Shown here: piece after piece, positions 43,232-52,340 of the stretch
Layout: each line of letters opens with the position of its first letter
How positions within the stretch are numbered: the first letter of the stretch is position 1
Assembly (NCBI GenBank): GCA_017993835.1
Contig: JAGOLX010000008.1
Location: 48,340 to 112,339 of the forward strand
Direction: 5' to 3'
Length of the DNA stretch: 64,000 nt
DNA from: Phycisphaerae bacterium
Lineage (GTDB): Bacteria > Planctomycetota > Phycisphaerae > Sedimentisphaerales > Anaerobacaceae
Program-made: the position numbers and the translations under genes
The notes under the pieces: generated by a model
Database searches by the model: none
Told to the model about the DNA's origin: nothing
The model's input: only the letters and a program-made list of their open reading frames with translations

Positions 43232-43939
43232 ATGAGGTACGGAAGACAGACAGTGCTCGCGGTCGCTGTTACGATGGCTATAGTGATCTGCGGATGCGGG
43301 AAAAAGGGTCCAGAGGACAAGCAACCTTCGGCGCCGGGCCAGAGTTCCCCGTCGCAGAGCGCGCAACAGGCCACGCCGGCGCCGCAGGCCCCCACAGGCG
43401 GCACAGTGCCCTCCGCTACCGAGATGACCGCCATGGCGGAGAAGAACCGGGAGACTCTGACCCAGTTGAACCAGGGCAAGCAGATCGCGGCCGTCACGGC
43501 CGACACCCTCAAGGGCCTGCTGCCCGAGACGCTGGCCAGCATGAAGAGGACCGACGCATCCGCCGAGCGGAATCAGACCATGGGCGTGGACATGACGATT
43601 GCCGAGTCCCAATACCAGGGAGAGGACGATACGTCGATCGACCTGACGATCACGGACATCGGCAACATGACCGGCGCGATGCGAATGGGCATGACGGCCT
43701 GGACCCTGGCCCAATATGACCGCCAGAAGGACTCGGGCTACGAGAAGACCACCACCTTCGGCAGCTTCAAGGGCGTGGAGGAATTCGAAAACGAGGGCCA
43801 GCACGGCACGATCCGGGTCTTCGTCGCGGATCGGTTCGTCGTCGAGCTGAACGGCGACGGCATCCCGATGGATACCCTCAAGAAGGCCCTCGATCAAATT
43901 GACCTCAAGAAAATGGCCGCCCTAGCGTCGGGCTCCTGA
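43232..43939 (+). CDS. Hypothetical lipoprotein
   Basis: About 235 residues. Signal peptide with lipobox VICGC (Cys about 21) followed by a Ser/Pro/Gln/Ala-rich linker (about 25-60). The mature part begins with a helix (MTAMAEKNRETLTQLNQG) and ends in a domain with IDLTITDIGNMTG, YEKTTTFGSFKGVEEF and RFVVELNGDG. I do not recognise a family. It should be anchored in a membrane by its lipid. The frame extends 33 codons upstream, but the lipobox fixes the start at 43232, with AAAGGGG about 10 bases upstream. Confidence 0.8.
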   Translation: MRYGRQTVLAVAVTMAIVICGCGKKGPEDKQPSAPGQSSPSQSAQQATPAPQAPTGGTVPSATEMTAMAEKNRETLTQLNQGKQIAAVTADTLKGLLPETLASMKRTDASAERNQTMGVDMTIAESQYQGEDDTSIDLTITDIGNMTGAMRMGMTAWTLAQYDRQKDSGYEKTTTFGSFKGVEEFENEGQHGTIRVFVADRFVVELNGDGIPMDTLKKALDQIDLKKMAALASGS

Positions 43940-44109
43940 CCCAGCCAGGAATTGGACTCATCGTCGCGCCGGACGCGGTGTTCGGGAAGATAGAGACAAG
44001 GCGGCGTCCCTGTGGTAATCTGAGTACGGTGTCCGTCGCCGCTGGGCGCTGCGTCCAACCGGCGTGCCCGTTGGGCTTCCGTGCGGCATTCTAGCTGAGG
44101 AAACGGGGA

Positions 44110-46356
44110 GTGAAGTCGGCCCGGCATATAGGTCTGCTTTTTGCGATCGTGCTTCTGGGAGCGGTGGGCTGCGAACGGCATACGAAGCCCGGTGCGCCGC
44201 CGCTGCATGAGGCCGCCAAAAACGGCGATCTCGAGCGGATTCGTTCGCTCCTGGCGCGGGGCATCGACATCAATCAGAAAGACACGAACGGTCGCAGCGC
44301 GCTGTTCTGGGCAATCGATCGAAACCACGCCCAGGCGGTGGAGGTCCTCCTGGCCGCGGGGGCAGACGTCAACCTCAGAACATCCAGCAACGACATCCCC
44401 TTGATGTATGCCGTCGCGAATAAACGCGCGGAAATCATCCCCCTGCTCGTGCGCTACGGCGCGAACGTCAACGCGCGGAACATGGTTTCCGCGACGCCGC
44501 TGCATCTGGCCGCATCCCGGATGAACAGAGCCATGGTGCAGTTCCTCGTTGACAGCGGCGCCGATGTCGGCGCTCGGGACACACACGGTGCCACCCCGTT
44601 GCACAACGCCGCAGCCCTCGGCGACCCGGCGTCCGTAGAGTTTCTGATCGCGCACGGCGCGAATGTCAACGCTCAGACCCGCGAAGGCCATACGCCGTTG
44701 TCGGGCGCCGTCGCCCAGGGACGTGCTCCCGTGGTCGACCTCCTCCTGAAAAAGGGGACCGACCTGGGCAAGATGGATCGCATCGGCGTGCAGGCGCTGT
44801 TGTGCTATGCCATCGAGCAGCGTCAGAGCGGTATCACCAAAGCCCTGCTGGACCACGGCGCCGACCCCAACGCCCGCGGCAACTCGTCTTTGACGCCATT
44901 GCACGTCGCCGCTCGCACGGGCAGCGCCGAAGCAGTCGAGATGCTCCTGGCGCGAGGCGCCGAGGTCAACTCAAGAGACGAGCACCGGGCCACCCCGCTG
45001 CACGAAACGATCGCCAGCGGACAGCACATCGAGGTCGTGCAGGTCCTCGTCAAAGGGGGCGCCGACGTGGACGCACAGAACGATTCCGGCTGGACCCCCC
45101 TGCACGAGGCAGTGTCCGGGGTGCGTCCCCGCGATGTGTTCACGCCGGGCGATATCCGTATTGTAGACCTGCTCCTCGTCAAAGGGGCCAATGTCAATGC
45201 GAAGACTGACGAGGGGGATACCCCGCTGCACCTGGCGGCACCGCGGGGCAATCTGGACGTTGTCCAACGCCTGATCGCGGGCGGCGCCAACCTGGACACG
45301 ACGAATCGATCCGGCGCAACCCCCCTGCTGGAGGCTTTCCAGTACTACCAGCAAGAGACAGCCGCCTTGCTGCTGTCGTCGGGCGCGCGGGGCATGGGCC
45401 AGACCGTCACCGGTTCGACGCCGCTTCACCACGCGGTCCGACTGGGCGACGCGAACCTCGTGAGAATGCTGATCGCCAGCGGCGCCGACGTCAATGCTAC
45501 CATCAAGACGGGAGAACGAGGCAGGCCCGACACCGAATGGCAAGGCCAGAGTCCGCTGCAAATCGCCGCCGCGGGCGGAGTGTACGAGATCGTCGAGATC
45601 CTCGTCTCCGCAGGCGCCAATGTAAACTGCGCGGACGCCTACGGCACCAGGCCGCTTCATGAGGCGGCGAACCGGGGTCGTCGGGAATTGCCGAAGGGGA
45701 GATTCAAGGACGTGGTCGAGCTGCTCCTGGCCAACGGCGCCGACGCGAATGCCAGGGACGAAGAGGGCCAGACCCCCTTGCACCGCGCAGTGGCCAACGG
45801 CGAGGAGGAAACGGTAATCCTGCTCATCGGCGCGGGTGCAGACTCCAATATCAAGAGCACCGAGGGCGCCACGGCTCTCCACGGGGCGGCGTTGGAGGGG
45901 CGTCGCGGCGTGGTAGAGCTGCTCCTCAACGCCAAGGCTGACGTGTCGGTGCGGGACAACGATGGAGACGACCCCATCCACGAGGCGGCACGGCGGGGTC
46001 ACAGGGATGTGGTCGAGTATCTCGTCGCCCACGGCGCCTCCTCGGACGACACGATCGAGTCCCTTCTCAAGACTGGGGCGACCGCGCTGCACCAGGCCGC
46101 CGCCGCAGGGGACAGCAAACACATCAGAGCCCTGCTGGGCCAGGGCGCCAACATCAATGCCAAGGACCGGGCCGACGCGAGGCCGCTCTACTACGCAGCG
46201 GAGAAAGGACGCAAGGAAGCGGTGGAACTGCTCGTAGCCCGCGGCGCAAAAGTCCGCGCGAGGAACACGCGACGCAACGAGACCGCACAGGAAGCCGCCG
46301 CCCAGGCAGGCCACGCAGCCATCGCCGCGTTCCTGGCGGCACAGCCGGTGAACTGA
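44110..46356 (+). CDS. Lipoprotein with 21 ankyrin repeats
   Basis: 748 residues. Signal peptide ending in lipobox GAVGC (Cys about 21), then 21 consecutive ankyrin-type units of about 33 residues (TPLHxAAxxG...VxxLLxxGAxVNxxD), several with short insertions of 8-14 residues (units 10, 13 and 15). Such solenoids bind other proteins; here the array should face the periplasm or the cell surface. No enzyme domain is attached. GTG start at 44110, AGGA 8 bases upstream. The partner is not evident from neighbours. It is convergent with the next gene, 3 bases apart. Confidence 0.9.
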   Translation: MKSARHIGLLFAIVLLGAVGCERHTKPGAPPLHEAAKNGDLERIRSLLARGIDINQKDTNGRSALFWAIDRNHAQAVEVLLAAGADVNLRTSSNDIPLMYAVANKRAEIIPLLVRYGANVNARNMVSATPLHLAASRMNRAMVQFLVDSGADVGARDTHGATPLHNAAALGDPASVEFLIAHGANVNAQTREGHTPLSGAVAQGRAPVVDLLLKKGTDLGKMDRIGVQALLCYAIEQRQSGITKALLDHGADPNARGNSSLTPLHVAARTGSAEAVEMLLARGAEVNSRDEHRATPLHETIASGQHIEVVQVLVKGGADVDAQNDSGWTPLHEAVSGVRPRDVFTPGDIRIVDLLLVKGANVNAKTDEGDTPLHLAAPRGNLDVVQRLIAGGANLDTTNRSGATPLLEAFQYYQQETAALLLSSGARGMGQTVTGSTPLHHAVRLGDANLVRMLIASGADVNATIKTGERGRPDTEWQGQSPLQIAAAGGVYEIVEILVSAGANVNCADAYGTRPLHEAANRGRRELPKGRFKDVVELLLANGADANARDEEGQTPLHRAVANGEEETVILLIGAGADSNIKSTEGATALHGAALEGRRGVVELLLNAKADVSVRDNDGDDPIHEAARRGHRDVVEYLVAHGASSDDTIESLLKTGATALHQAAAAGDSKHIRALLGQGANINAKDRADARPLYYAAEKGRKEAVELLVARGAKVRARNTRRNETAQEAAAQAGHAAIAAFLAAQPVN

Positions 46357-46359
46357 CCT

Positions 46360-46974
46360 TCACGCCTGCAGGAGCCGCTCGAACCGACGAATCGAGCGTC
46401 GGTCGCGAATGCGCAGGACGAGAAGTCTGCACGCGAGAACCAGCACCATGGCGGCGAGCGCCGGGAATACGATGATCTCCATGACGAAAGCGGCCCGTGT
46501 GGTCGGTGACGACCCGGGGACGCGATCGAGTTCATCGAGACTCACAGGTTGAACACCCCGCCCGACGCCGGCAAGACCGGGGCCGGAGGACTTCGCGGGA
46601 TCGACCCTCCAGCAACGGTCATATCTCCAGCCTGCGTTGGGATCAGAACCAGCGATCAGATCGGCAACCCTGTTTGCCGGAGCGTCCTGGACCGCCGCGC
46701 TCCCGGAGGGGGTGGCCTCGCCGACTCCGGCAGCCCAATTGTCCGGACCGAAATCCGACGCCGAGTGCATCAGGGTTTCCTCGAGTTGATCGAGAGTTCG
46801 GAGGGCTTCATCCGGCGCGACGGCCCGATTCACGTCCCGCGATTCCAAGGGATGGACCAAGCCTTCTTGACTCTCGGCCACCTCTTTGTCCGTCAGCATA
46901 GAGACCGTGTTGACCGCCTGGGCGACTCCCGCAAGCAGCAAAAGCACGATCCCTGTGACTTCATACGTCTTCAT
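46360..46974 (-). CDS. Hypothetical protein with two membrane segments
   Basis: About 204 residues of unknown family. The N-terminus is a signal peptide or anchor (ILLLLAGVAQAV region, residues about 8-22). The middle, about 25-150, is polar. A second hydrophobic helix (about 160-185, IIVFPALAAMVLVLACRLLVL) is followed by a basic cytoplasmic end (RIRDRRSIRRFERLLQA). The topology N-out, C-in with a basic tail resembles exosortase-sorted proteins, but no PEP/VPxP motif is present. GGAGG precedes ATG 46974. Confidence 0.65.
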   Translation of the reverse strand: MKTYEVTGIVLLLLAGVAQAVNTVSMLTDKEVAESQEGLVHPLESRDVNRAVAPDEALRTLDQLEETLMHSASDFGPDNWAAGVGEATPSGSAAVQDAPANRVADLIAGSDPNAGWRYDRCWRVDPAKSSGPGLAGVGRGVQPVSLDELDRVPGSSPTTRAAFVMEIIVFPALAAMVLVLACRLLVLRIRDRRSIRRFERLLQA

Positions 46975-47188
46975 GATATCGCCTCCGAGCACGATTCCCG
47001 TGGACGTGCGGCAACACAGTCCGATAACTCGGCCGCACCGTGGGCTCTCCTGCGCCAGCGAGTCCTGCCGAGAGGCCTCGCGATGTCCTCCCTGACATCC
47101 CGTAGTCTATCACACACGCGGGTCCGGAGCAAGAGCAAAGACGGATCATCCAGCCCTCATCATCCGTCAGCTCGGAGGCGTATCCGGC

Positions 47189-47998
47189 CTACGTCTCGGG
47201 TTCTTCTTCCGTCTCGTCCGTCTTGGCGTGCCAGCTCGTGCGCTCGTTCCTCTTGATCGCGGCATTGATGCGTTTGTAGGACTCCTCGACCGACGCCAGA
47301 ATCTCCAGCAACTGATCCTGATCGGCGACGGAGACAGAACCCCACTTCTGGCCGGAGTTCTTCCGACCGATCGGCTCGACGCCCTCCAGCACATCGCCGC
47401 CCGTGAAGAGCACCAAGCGGAGCTTGTTCTGACGGGGTTGCACGTGGATGAACGTCCGCTCCGGGCTGTAGAAGGTGATGGCTGTCTTGCCAACCCGGTA
47501 GAAGCACTGCTCGTCGACGGACTTGACGTGGTCGGCCAGCGACTGAAACAGACCCCTGACACGATCCTGCACGCCGTGCTCATCGAACCAGACATCCAGG
47601 TCCTCGCCCTCTTCTCCGCCGACCGGCTCGTCCGGCCTGCGAATGGGCCAGTTCTCCATCTCCTTGATTCGATCGCGCAGCTCAATCACTTCCACCGGAC
47701 AGCCCGCCCAGTCGTGGTCCCAGCAGATGATCAAGTCGCAGCGATCCGCATCGCCGCTGTGTTGCTTGAAATCGCTGGAGCGATACTCGAATTCCACGCG
47801 GAGTCGTTCCCACCCTTTGCCCGTGAAGCGCCGCGCGATCCCGTCCGGAGCCTCCGGGCGAATCTCCTCGATGTACATGTTCAGATCCTCGGCCATCTTC
47901 GCGAAGAGGAAGACCACGCCGCTCTCGTTCAGCGGAGCGTACACCATCCCACGGAAATTGATCAAATCGCCGACGATGCTTCGTTCGATATTCGCCAT
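47189..47998 (-). CDS. Putative nuclease-like protein with DUF5655-like C-terminus
   Basis: 269 residues. The N-terminal half (about 10-105) has VEFEYRSSDF and CDLIICWDHDW...VEVIELRDRI. This pattern, an acidic strand, an Asp-containing strand and a Glu-containing strand, occurs in uncharacterised proteins suspected to have a PD-(D/E)XK-type nuclease fold. The C-terminal half (about 145-250) resembles the DUF5655 domain (FYRVGKTAITFYSPERTF, QPRQNKLRLVLF), often found attached to nucleases. Function is inferred only. AAGGGA lies 8 bases before the ATG. It is flanked by a histidine kinase gene (same strand, upstream) and the two-membrane-segment hypothetical protein. Confidence 0.6.
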   Translation of the reverse strand: MANIERSIVGDLINFRGMVYAPLNESGVVFLFAKMAEDLNMYIEEIRPEAPDGIARRFTGKGWERLRVEFEYRSSDFKQHSGDADRCDLIICWDHDWAGCPVEVIELRDRIKEMENWPIRRPDEPVGGEEGEDLDVWFDEHGVQDRVRGLFQSLADHVKSVDEQCFYRVGKTAITFYSPERTFIHVQPRQNKLRLVLFTGGDVLEGVEPIGRKNSGQKWGSVSVADQDQLLEILASVEESYKRINAAIKRNERTSWHAKTDETEEEPET

Positions 47999-48127
47999 TG
48001 CTCGTTCCCTTCCTTGCCGTGAGTAATCATCCAGCCAACAACCCGCGTGTCACCCGTAACCGACACGTCCCGTCATCGTATCGCAGCCCCGGCATTCCGC
48101 AAGCCATTTATTCTCGGACTATCCGAT

Positions 48128-49006
48128 TCATTCCGTAGACGACCCATCGACCTGCGCCAGGGGCAGCGAGATCGTGAACGAGGTCCCTTTGCCCAACTCG
48201 CTGTGAACTTGAATGCGCCCCTCGTGTGCCTCAATGATCTTCTTGGCGGTGGCCAGGCCCAGTCCCATCCCGCCCGAGCGGGACGATTGATACGGTTGAA
48301 ACAGGGTCGCCACGCGTTCCGGAGCAATGCCACGACCTGTGTCGTTCACCACAACAACCGCAAGCTTCCTCTGCCGGGAGGTGTGAATCATCAGCTCGCC
48401 GCCGGGGCTCATCGCCTGTTGCGCGTTGATGAACAGATTCAGCAGCACCTGCTTCAACGCCCCCGCGTCCACTCGACACACCAGCGGCTCGTTGATCAGG
48501 CTCTGGCGAACAGTCAGCGAGTAGCTGTATGCCTGGGGCGAGTAGAAGTCGATCATGTCCCCGACCAGCTCGTTCAGGTCCACCGTCTCCAGTTGCAGAT
48601 CGGGACGACGGACATACTTCAGAAAGCCCTCCAGAATCTGTTCGAGTCGGTCCGTTTCCTTCTGAACGATGCCGATCTTGTGCGCCGCCCCGGTGAGATT
48701 GCGCCGGCACGAGTCCCAGAGCACGCGTCCCGGATCGCTCAGGTCGACGTCGCGCAAAGCCTCCTCTGCAAGCTTGAGATTGACCTTGATCGTGGACAGC
48801 GGGTTCTTGATCTCATGGGCGAGCTCCCCGGTCAGTCTCGTCAACTCTTCGGTGTGATCGGCAGCCTTCTCAGAGGCCGCTCCTTGCCCGCGTCCCGGCC
48901 TGGAGACCTTCGCCGCAACGGCGGCGCCCGCCGCGTGCAGCGATGAACGCACTGTGCGGAAGAACCCCTTGCACACTCCGCGCACTCCCCTGGTATCGGC
49001 ATCCAT
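48128..49006 (-). CDS. Soluble sensor histidine kinase
   Basis: About 292 residues. H-box ELAHEIKNPLSTIK with His 64, N-box NLFINAQQAM, G1 NDTGRGI and G2 GGMGLGLATAKK, so the dimerisation and ATP-binding domains are complete. No transmembrane helix or sensing domain precedes them; about 60 residues of basic sequence do. It resembles NtrB-type cytoplasmic kinases. No response regulator is adjacent. A frame is open to an ATG at 49081, but a strong terminator hairpin at 49026-49064 falls within that extension, so ATG 49006 is preferred. Confidence 0.85.
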   Translation of the reverse strand: MDADTRGVRGVCKGFFRTVRSSLHAAGAAVAAKVSRPGRGQGAASEKAADHTEELTRLTGELAHEIKNPLSTIKVNLKLAEEALRDVDLSDPGRVLWDSCRRNLTGAAHKIGIVQKETDRLEQILEGFLKYVRRPDLQLETVDLNELVGDMIDFYSPQAYSYSLTVRQSLINEPLVCRVDAGALKQVLLNLFINAQQAMSPGGELMIHTSRQRKLAVVVVNDTGRGIAPERVATLFQPYQSSRSGGMGLGLATAKKIIEAHEGRIQVHSELGKGTSFTISLPLAQVDGSSTE

Positions 49007-49021
49007 CAAAACACAGAGCCG

Positions 49022-49064
49022 AAAACACAAGTCATGGCCGCGTGTCGCCGAGCCATGACTTGTG
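49022..49064 (-). terminator. Intrinsic terminator after pnp
   Basis: Perfect 13-bp inverted repeat, arms at 49026-49038 and 49052-49064, with a 13-base loop; on the minus strand the second arm is followed by TTTT. It lies about 30 bases beyond the pnp stop and separates pnp from the histidine kinase. Confidence 0.75.
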
Positions 49065-49091
49065 CGTTTCGGCTTCGTCATTCTCGTAGTG

Positions 49092-51329
49092 TTATCGATC
49101 GGGCCGATCCCGGCGATCTCCTCGCCGATCCCTGCCCGATGGCTTCGGTCTTCTGTCCCGGTCCCGGTCCCTGCCCCGCTCTTCTCCTTCCGGCCTGGGC
49201 TTGATCTCTTCTTTGATGCCCAGTTCCGCCAGAGCGGCCTTGCGGGAAAGCTTCAAACGACCCTGATCGTCGATCAGGATCAGCTTGACCGGGATCACAT
49301 CCCCGACCTTGCAGACCTCTTCGACGTGCTTGATGTACCCTTCGCTCAGCTCGCTGACATGGCAGAGGCCCTCGACCCCGGGGACGATCTCCACGAAGCA
49401 GCCGAAATCCTTCACCGAGACGACCTTGGCCTCTTTGTAGAGTCGGCCCACCTCGGGCGGCTGGGTCATGGCTTCGATCATCTCCTTGGCCTTGAGGTGG
49501 CCGTCGCCGTCGAGGCAACTGATGTAGATGGTGCCGTCCTCTTCGATCTCGATGGTCGTGTCGGTCTGCTCCTGAAGGCTCTTGATCATCTTGCCCGCCG
49601 GTCCGATGACCTTGCCGATGAATTCCGGATCGATCTCCATCGTGATCAGCTTGGGTGCGTACTTGCTCAGCGTCTCCCGCGGCGAACTGATGACCTTGTT
49701 CATCGTGTCGAGGATTTGCGACCGCGCGACGCGGGCTCGCTCCAGCGCCTCGACCATGATCTGGTGCGGAAGGCCCATCGCCTTGATGTCCAGTTGGATG
49801 CCCGTGATCCCCTTCGTCGTGCCGGCGATCTTGAAATCCATGTCGCCGAAGTGGTCTTCTTCGCCGATGATATCGGTGATCAGTTTGTACTGCCCGTTCT
49901 CTCCAGTCACCAGGCCGACCGAGATGCCGGCCGTCGCTCCGAGGATGGGGACGCCCGCATCCATCAGGGCCAGCGAGCCGCCGCACACGGAGGCCATCGA
50001 GCTGGAGCCGTTCGATTCCGTGATGTCGGACACGATGCGAATCGTATAGGCGAAATTCTCTTCCGCCGGTCGGACATTCTCCAGAGATCGCTCGGCCAGG
50101 GCCCCGTGTCCGATCTCCCTTCGGCCCGGACCGCGAATCGGCTTGACCTCGCCCACCGCGTACGGCGGGAAGTTGTAGTGATACGTGAAGCTCTGAGCGT
50201 ATTCGTCGAGCAGGCCGTCGATGATCTGGGCATCACGGATCGTGCCCAGCGTGACCGTGACGAGGGCCTGCGTCTCGCCGCGAGTGAACAGGGCCGAACC
50301 ATGCGTCCGGGGAAGGACGCCAACCTCGCAGGAGATCGGGCGGACCTCCGTCTCGGTCCGACCGTCCGGACGCGACCCTTCGAGAATCATCTTGCGCACC
50401 ACCTGCTCTTCCAGCGTCATCAGGATGCGGTTGAGCATCGTCATGTCCGCCTTCGGCCCGTTCGGACCGGCGGCCTCGGCCGCCTCTTTGTATTGCGTGC
50501 GGACCTCGTCGAAGAGTGCGTTGACGCTGTTGTTGCGCTCCTGCTTGCCGTGAATCCTCTTCAGCTCGATCAGCTTGTCGAGGATCTGGGCCTTGACCTT
50601 GGCGTAGAGATCCACATCGAGCTCGACGATCGGGGCTTCTTTCTCCACCCCCACAGCGGCCTGGAGTTCCGCGATCATCGCGATGACCTCTTGGATGGTC
50701 TCGTGCGCCTTCTTGACGCCTTCGGCGATGACGTCCTCGGACAGTTCCTTGGCGCCGACTTCGATCATGTTGATGGCTTCCTTTCGGCCGCCGATCAGCA
50801 TGTTCAGATCACTGGTTTCGAGCTGCTTGCAGGTCGGATTGACCACGAACTGGCCATCGACCCGCCCGATCCGACACGCGCCGAGCGGACCTTGGAACGG
50901 GATCCTGCTGATGCACAGCGCTGCGCTGGCGCCGATCATCGCCGGGACGTCGGGATCGTTCTCCCGGTCGGCGCTGAGCACGGTGGCCATGATCTGGACT
51001 TCGTTGAAATACCCATCCGGAAACAGCGGGCGCAACGGCCTGTCGATGTTGCGCGCGGTCAGAATCTCCTTCGTGCTGGGCCTGCCCTCGCGTTTGATGA
51101 ATCCGCCGGGGAACTTGCCCGCGGCGCTGGTCCTCTCGCGGTAATCGACGCTCAGCGGGAAGAAGTCCACGTCGTCCCCCCTGGGCGGCGCGACGACGGC
51201 CGCGACGAGCACCATGGTCTCCCCGTAGGTGACCAAAACGGCGCCGTCGGCCTGTTTGGCCACCTTGCCGGTTTCAATCTTGAGCGTTCGGCCGCCGATA
51301 TCCCTGGATACGGTATACACACCTGCCAT
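49092..51329 (-). CDS. pnp: Polyribonucleotide nucleotidyltransferase
   Basis: 745 residues. PNPase degrades mRNA from the 3' end by phosphorolysis. Two RNase PH domains (first about 1-230, second about 320-540, with [16 protein letters not shown] and [20 protein letters not shown]), then a KH domain ([18 protein letters not shown]) and an S1 domain ([22 protein letters not shown]). The C-terminus has an extra Arg/Asp-rich tail ([10 protein letters not shown]...) of about 35 residues that may bind RNA or protein. It follows rpsO on the same strand, the classic pairing. AAGGAA precedes the ATG. Confidence 0.97.
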   Translation of the reverse strand: MAGVYTVSRDIGGRTLKIETGKVAKQADGAVLVTYGETMVLVAAVVAPPRGDDVDFFPLSVDYRERTSAAGKFPGGFIKREGRPSTKEILTARNIDRPLRPLFPDGYFNEVQIMATVLSADRENDPDVPAMIGASAALCISRIPFQGPLGACRIGRVDGQFVVNPTCKQLETSDLNMLIGGRKEAINMIEVGAKELSEDVIAEGVKKAHETIQEVIAMIAELQAAVGVEKEAPIVELDVDLYAKVKAQILDKLIELKRIHGKQERNNSVNALFDEVRTQYKEAAEAAGPNGPKADMTMLNRILMTLEEQVVRKMILEGSRPDGRTETEVRPISCEVGVLPRTHGSALFTRGETQALVTVTLGTIRDAQIIDGLLDEYAQSFTYHYNFPPYAVGEVKPIRGPGRREIGHGALAERSLENVRPAEENFAYTIRIVSDITESNGSSSMASVCGGSLALMDAGVPILGATAGISVGLVTGENGQYKLITDIIGEEDHFGDMDFKIAGTTKGITGIQLDIKAMGLPHQIMVEALERARVARSQILDTMNKVISSPRETLSKYAPKLITMEIDPEFIGKVIGPAGKMIKSLQEQTDTTIEIEEDGTIYISCLDGDGHLKAKEMIEAMTQPPEVGRLYKEAKVVSVKDFGCFVEIVPGVEGLCHVSELSEGYIKHVEEVCKVGDVIPVKLILIDDQGRLKLSRKAALAELGIKEEIKPRPEGEERGRDRDRDRRPKPSGRDRRGDRRDRPDR

Positions 51330-51451
51330 AACTTCAATTCCTTCAATGGCTTAGAAACAAATGCGTCCTGAGGTGCGGTTGGGGTCCCCACACCCGCGGG
51401 CGCACCGCCGCAATAGAGCCCCGGCGCCAGTGCCGGCGAAACGACACTGGG

Positions 51452-51718
51452 TCACTTGCGAAGTCCGAGACGCGAAATGATCGCCTGATAACGCTTGAGA
51501 TCCCGATCCCGGACATACTTGAGCAGTGCCGAGCGGGTGCCGACCATCTTGAGCAGACCGCGACGGGAGGAATGATCCTTGGGATGCTCCTTCAGGTGCT
51601 CGGTGAGATCGTTGACCCGCTTGGTCAACAAGGCAATCTGCACCTCCGGCGATCCCGTATCCCCTTCATGCACCTTGTAGTCTGCTACAATGGTCCCTTT
51701 TTCCTCTTGTGTCAGCAT
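51452..51718 (-). CDS. rpsO: 30S ribosomal protein S15
   Basis: About 88 residues. S15 binds the central domain of 16S rRNA early in 30S assembly. Conserved [36 protein letters not shown] and LLKYV are present. ATG 51718 begins MLTQEEKG as in homologues; a TTG four codons upstream is in frame. About 120 bases separate it from pnp. An inverted repeat lies in its leader. Confidence 0.97.
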   Translation of the reverse strand: MLTQEEKGTIVADYKVHEGDTGSPEVQIALLTKRVNDLTEHLKEHPKDHSSRRGLLKMVGTRSALLKYVRDRDLKRYQAIISRLGLRK

Positions 51719-51764
51719 ACTGTCGATCAACCCTTCTTGTCTTGGCCCTACTTGAGCTTGTCAA

Positions 51765-51787
51765 TACACAAATTTAAGAATTGTGTA
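51765..51787 (-). promoter_or_regulatory. Inverted repeat in the rpsO leader
   Basis: Arms TACACAA (51765-51771) and TTGTGTA (51781-51787), 9-base AT-rich spacer, about 50 bases upstream of the S15 start codon. It is placed where S15 autoregulatory RNA structures occur in other bacteria, but the sequence itself does not prove that role; it could also be a DNA operator. Confidence 0.35.
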
Positions 51788-51835
51788 CTCTAAACGATTC
51801 TCGGTGGCGTTGGCAAGTTTTTTCCGCCCAGAGGG

Positions 51836-51864
51836 AAAAAAAGGACGCCGGACACGGTCCCGTC
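51836..51864 (-). terminator. Intrinsic terminator after ruvX
   Basis: On the minus strand an interrupted hairpin (outer GACG/CGTC, inner GGAC/GTCC, two-base bulge) is followed by a run of seven T, about 30 bases beyond the ruvX stop. Confidence 0.65.
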
Positions 51865-51893
51865 GGCAACAGCAGCCCCCTGGATCTCTGCAC

Positions 51894-52328
51894 TCAGAGA
51901 ACGCCGGGCTCACCACCGGGCTCGATGTTCTTCCGATCCAGGAAGGTCTGCAGGATGTCGGCGGCGGCCAACGCGTCCAGCCGCTCGCGTTTCTTGCCCC
52001 TGGTCAGGCCGATCTCGTCCAGTCTCTGCTCTGCCTCGAAACTGCTGAGACGCTCGTCCTGGAGGTGTATCGGAACGGGAATCTGCCGGCCAAGCTCCTT
52101 GGCGAAGGCAAGAACCAGCTTGGCCTGAGGCCCCTCCGTTCCATCCATATTCAGAGGCAGGCCCACCACGATCGCGCCGATCTCCTCGGCCGCCACGATC
52201 CGCTTGACCCTGGCGATCAGATCCTTGCGTCCCTGGACCACGGTCAAGGGGGAGGCAATGGTCTCGCGAGCATCGCACACGGCCAGTCCCGTCCTCTTCG
52301 TCCCGTAGTCAACAGCCAGATACCTCAT
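51894..52328 (-). CDS. ruvX: YqgF/RuvX-family Holliday junction resolvase-like nuclease
   Basis: 144 residues with the RNase H-like fold. Acidic residues are in AVDYGTKRTGLAV (Asp 7), IHLQDERLSS and LDALAAADIL. The family acts on pre-16S rRNA 5' ends in E. coli and has been assigned as a Holliday junction resolvase. GAGGG lies before the ATG. It lies 12 bases after manC on the same strand, probably in one transcript, ending at the terminator. Confidence 0.92.
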   Translation of the reverse strand: MRYLAVDYGTKRTGLAVCDARETIASPLTVVQGRKDLIARVKRIVAAEEIGAIVVGLPLNMDGTEGPQAKLVLAFAKELGRQIPVPIHLQDERLSSFEAEQRLDEIGLTRGKKRERLDALAAADILQTFLDRKNIEPGGEPGVL

Positions 52329-52340
52329 CGTGCCCTCGAA

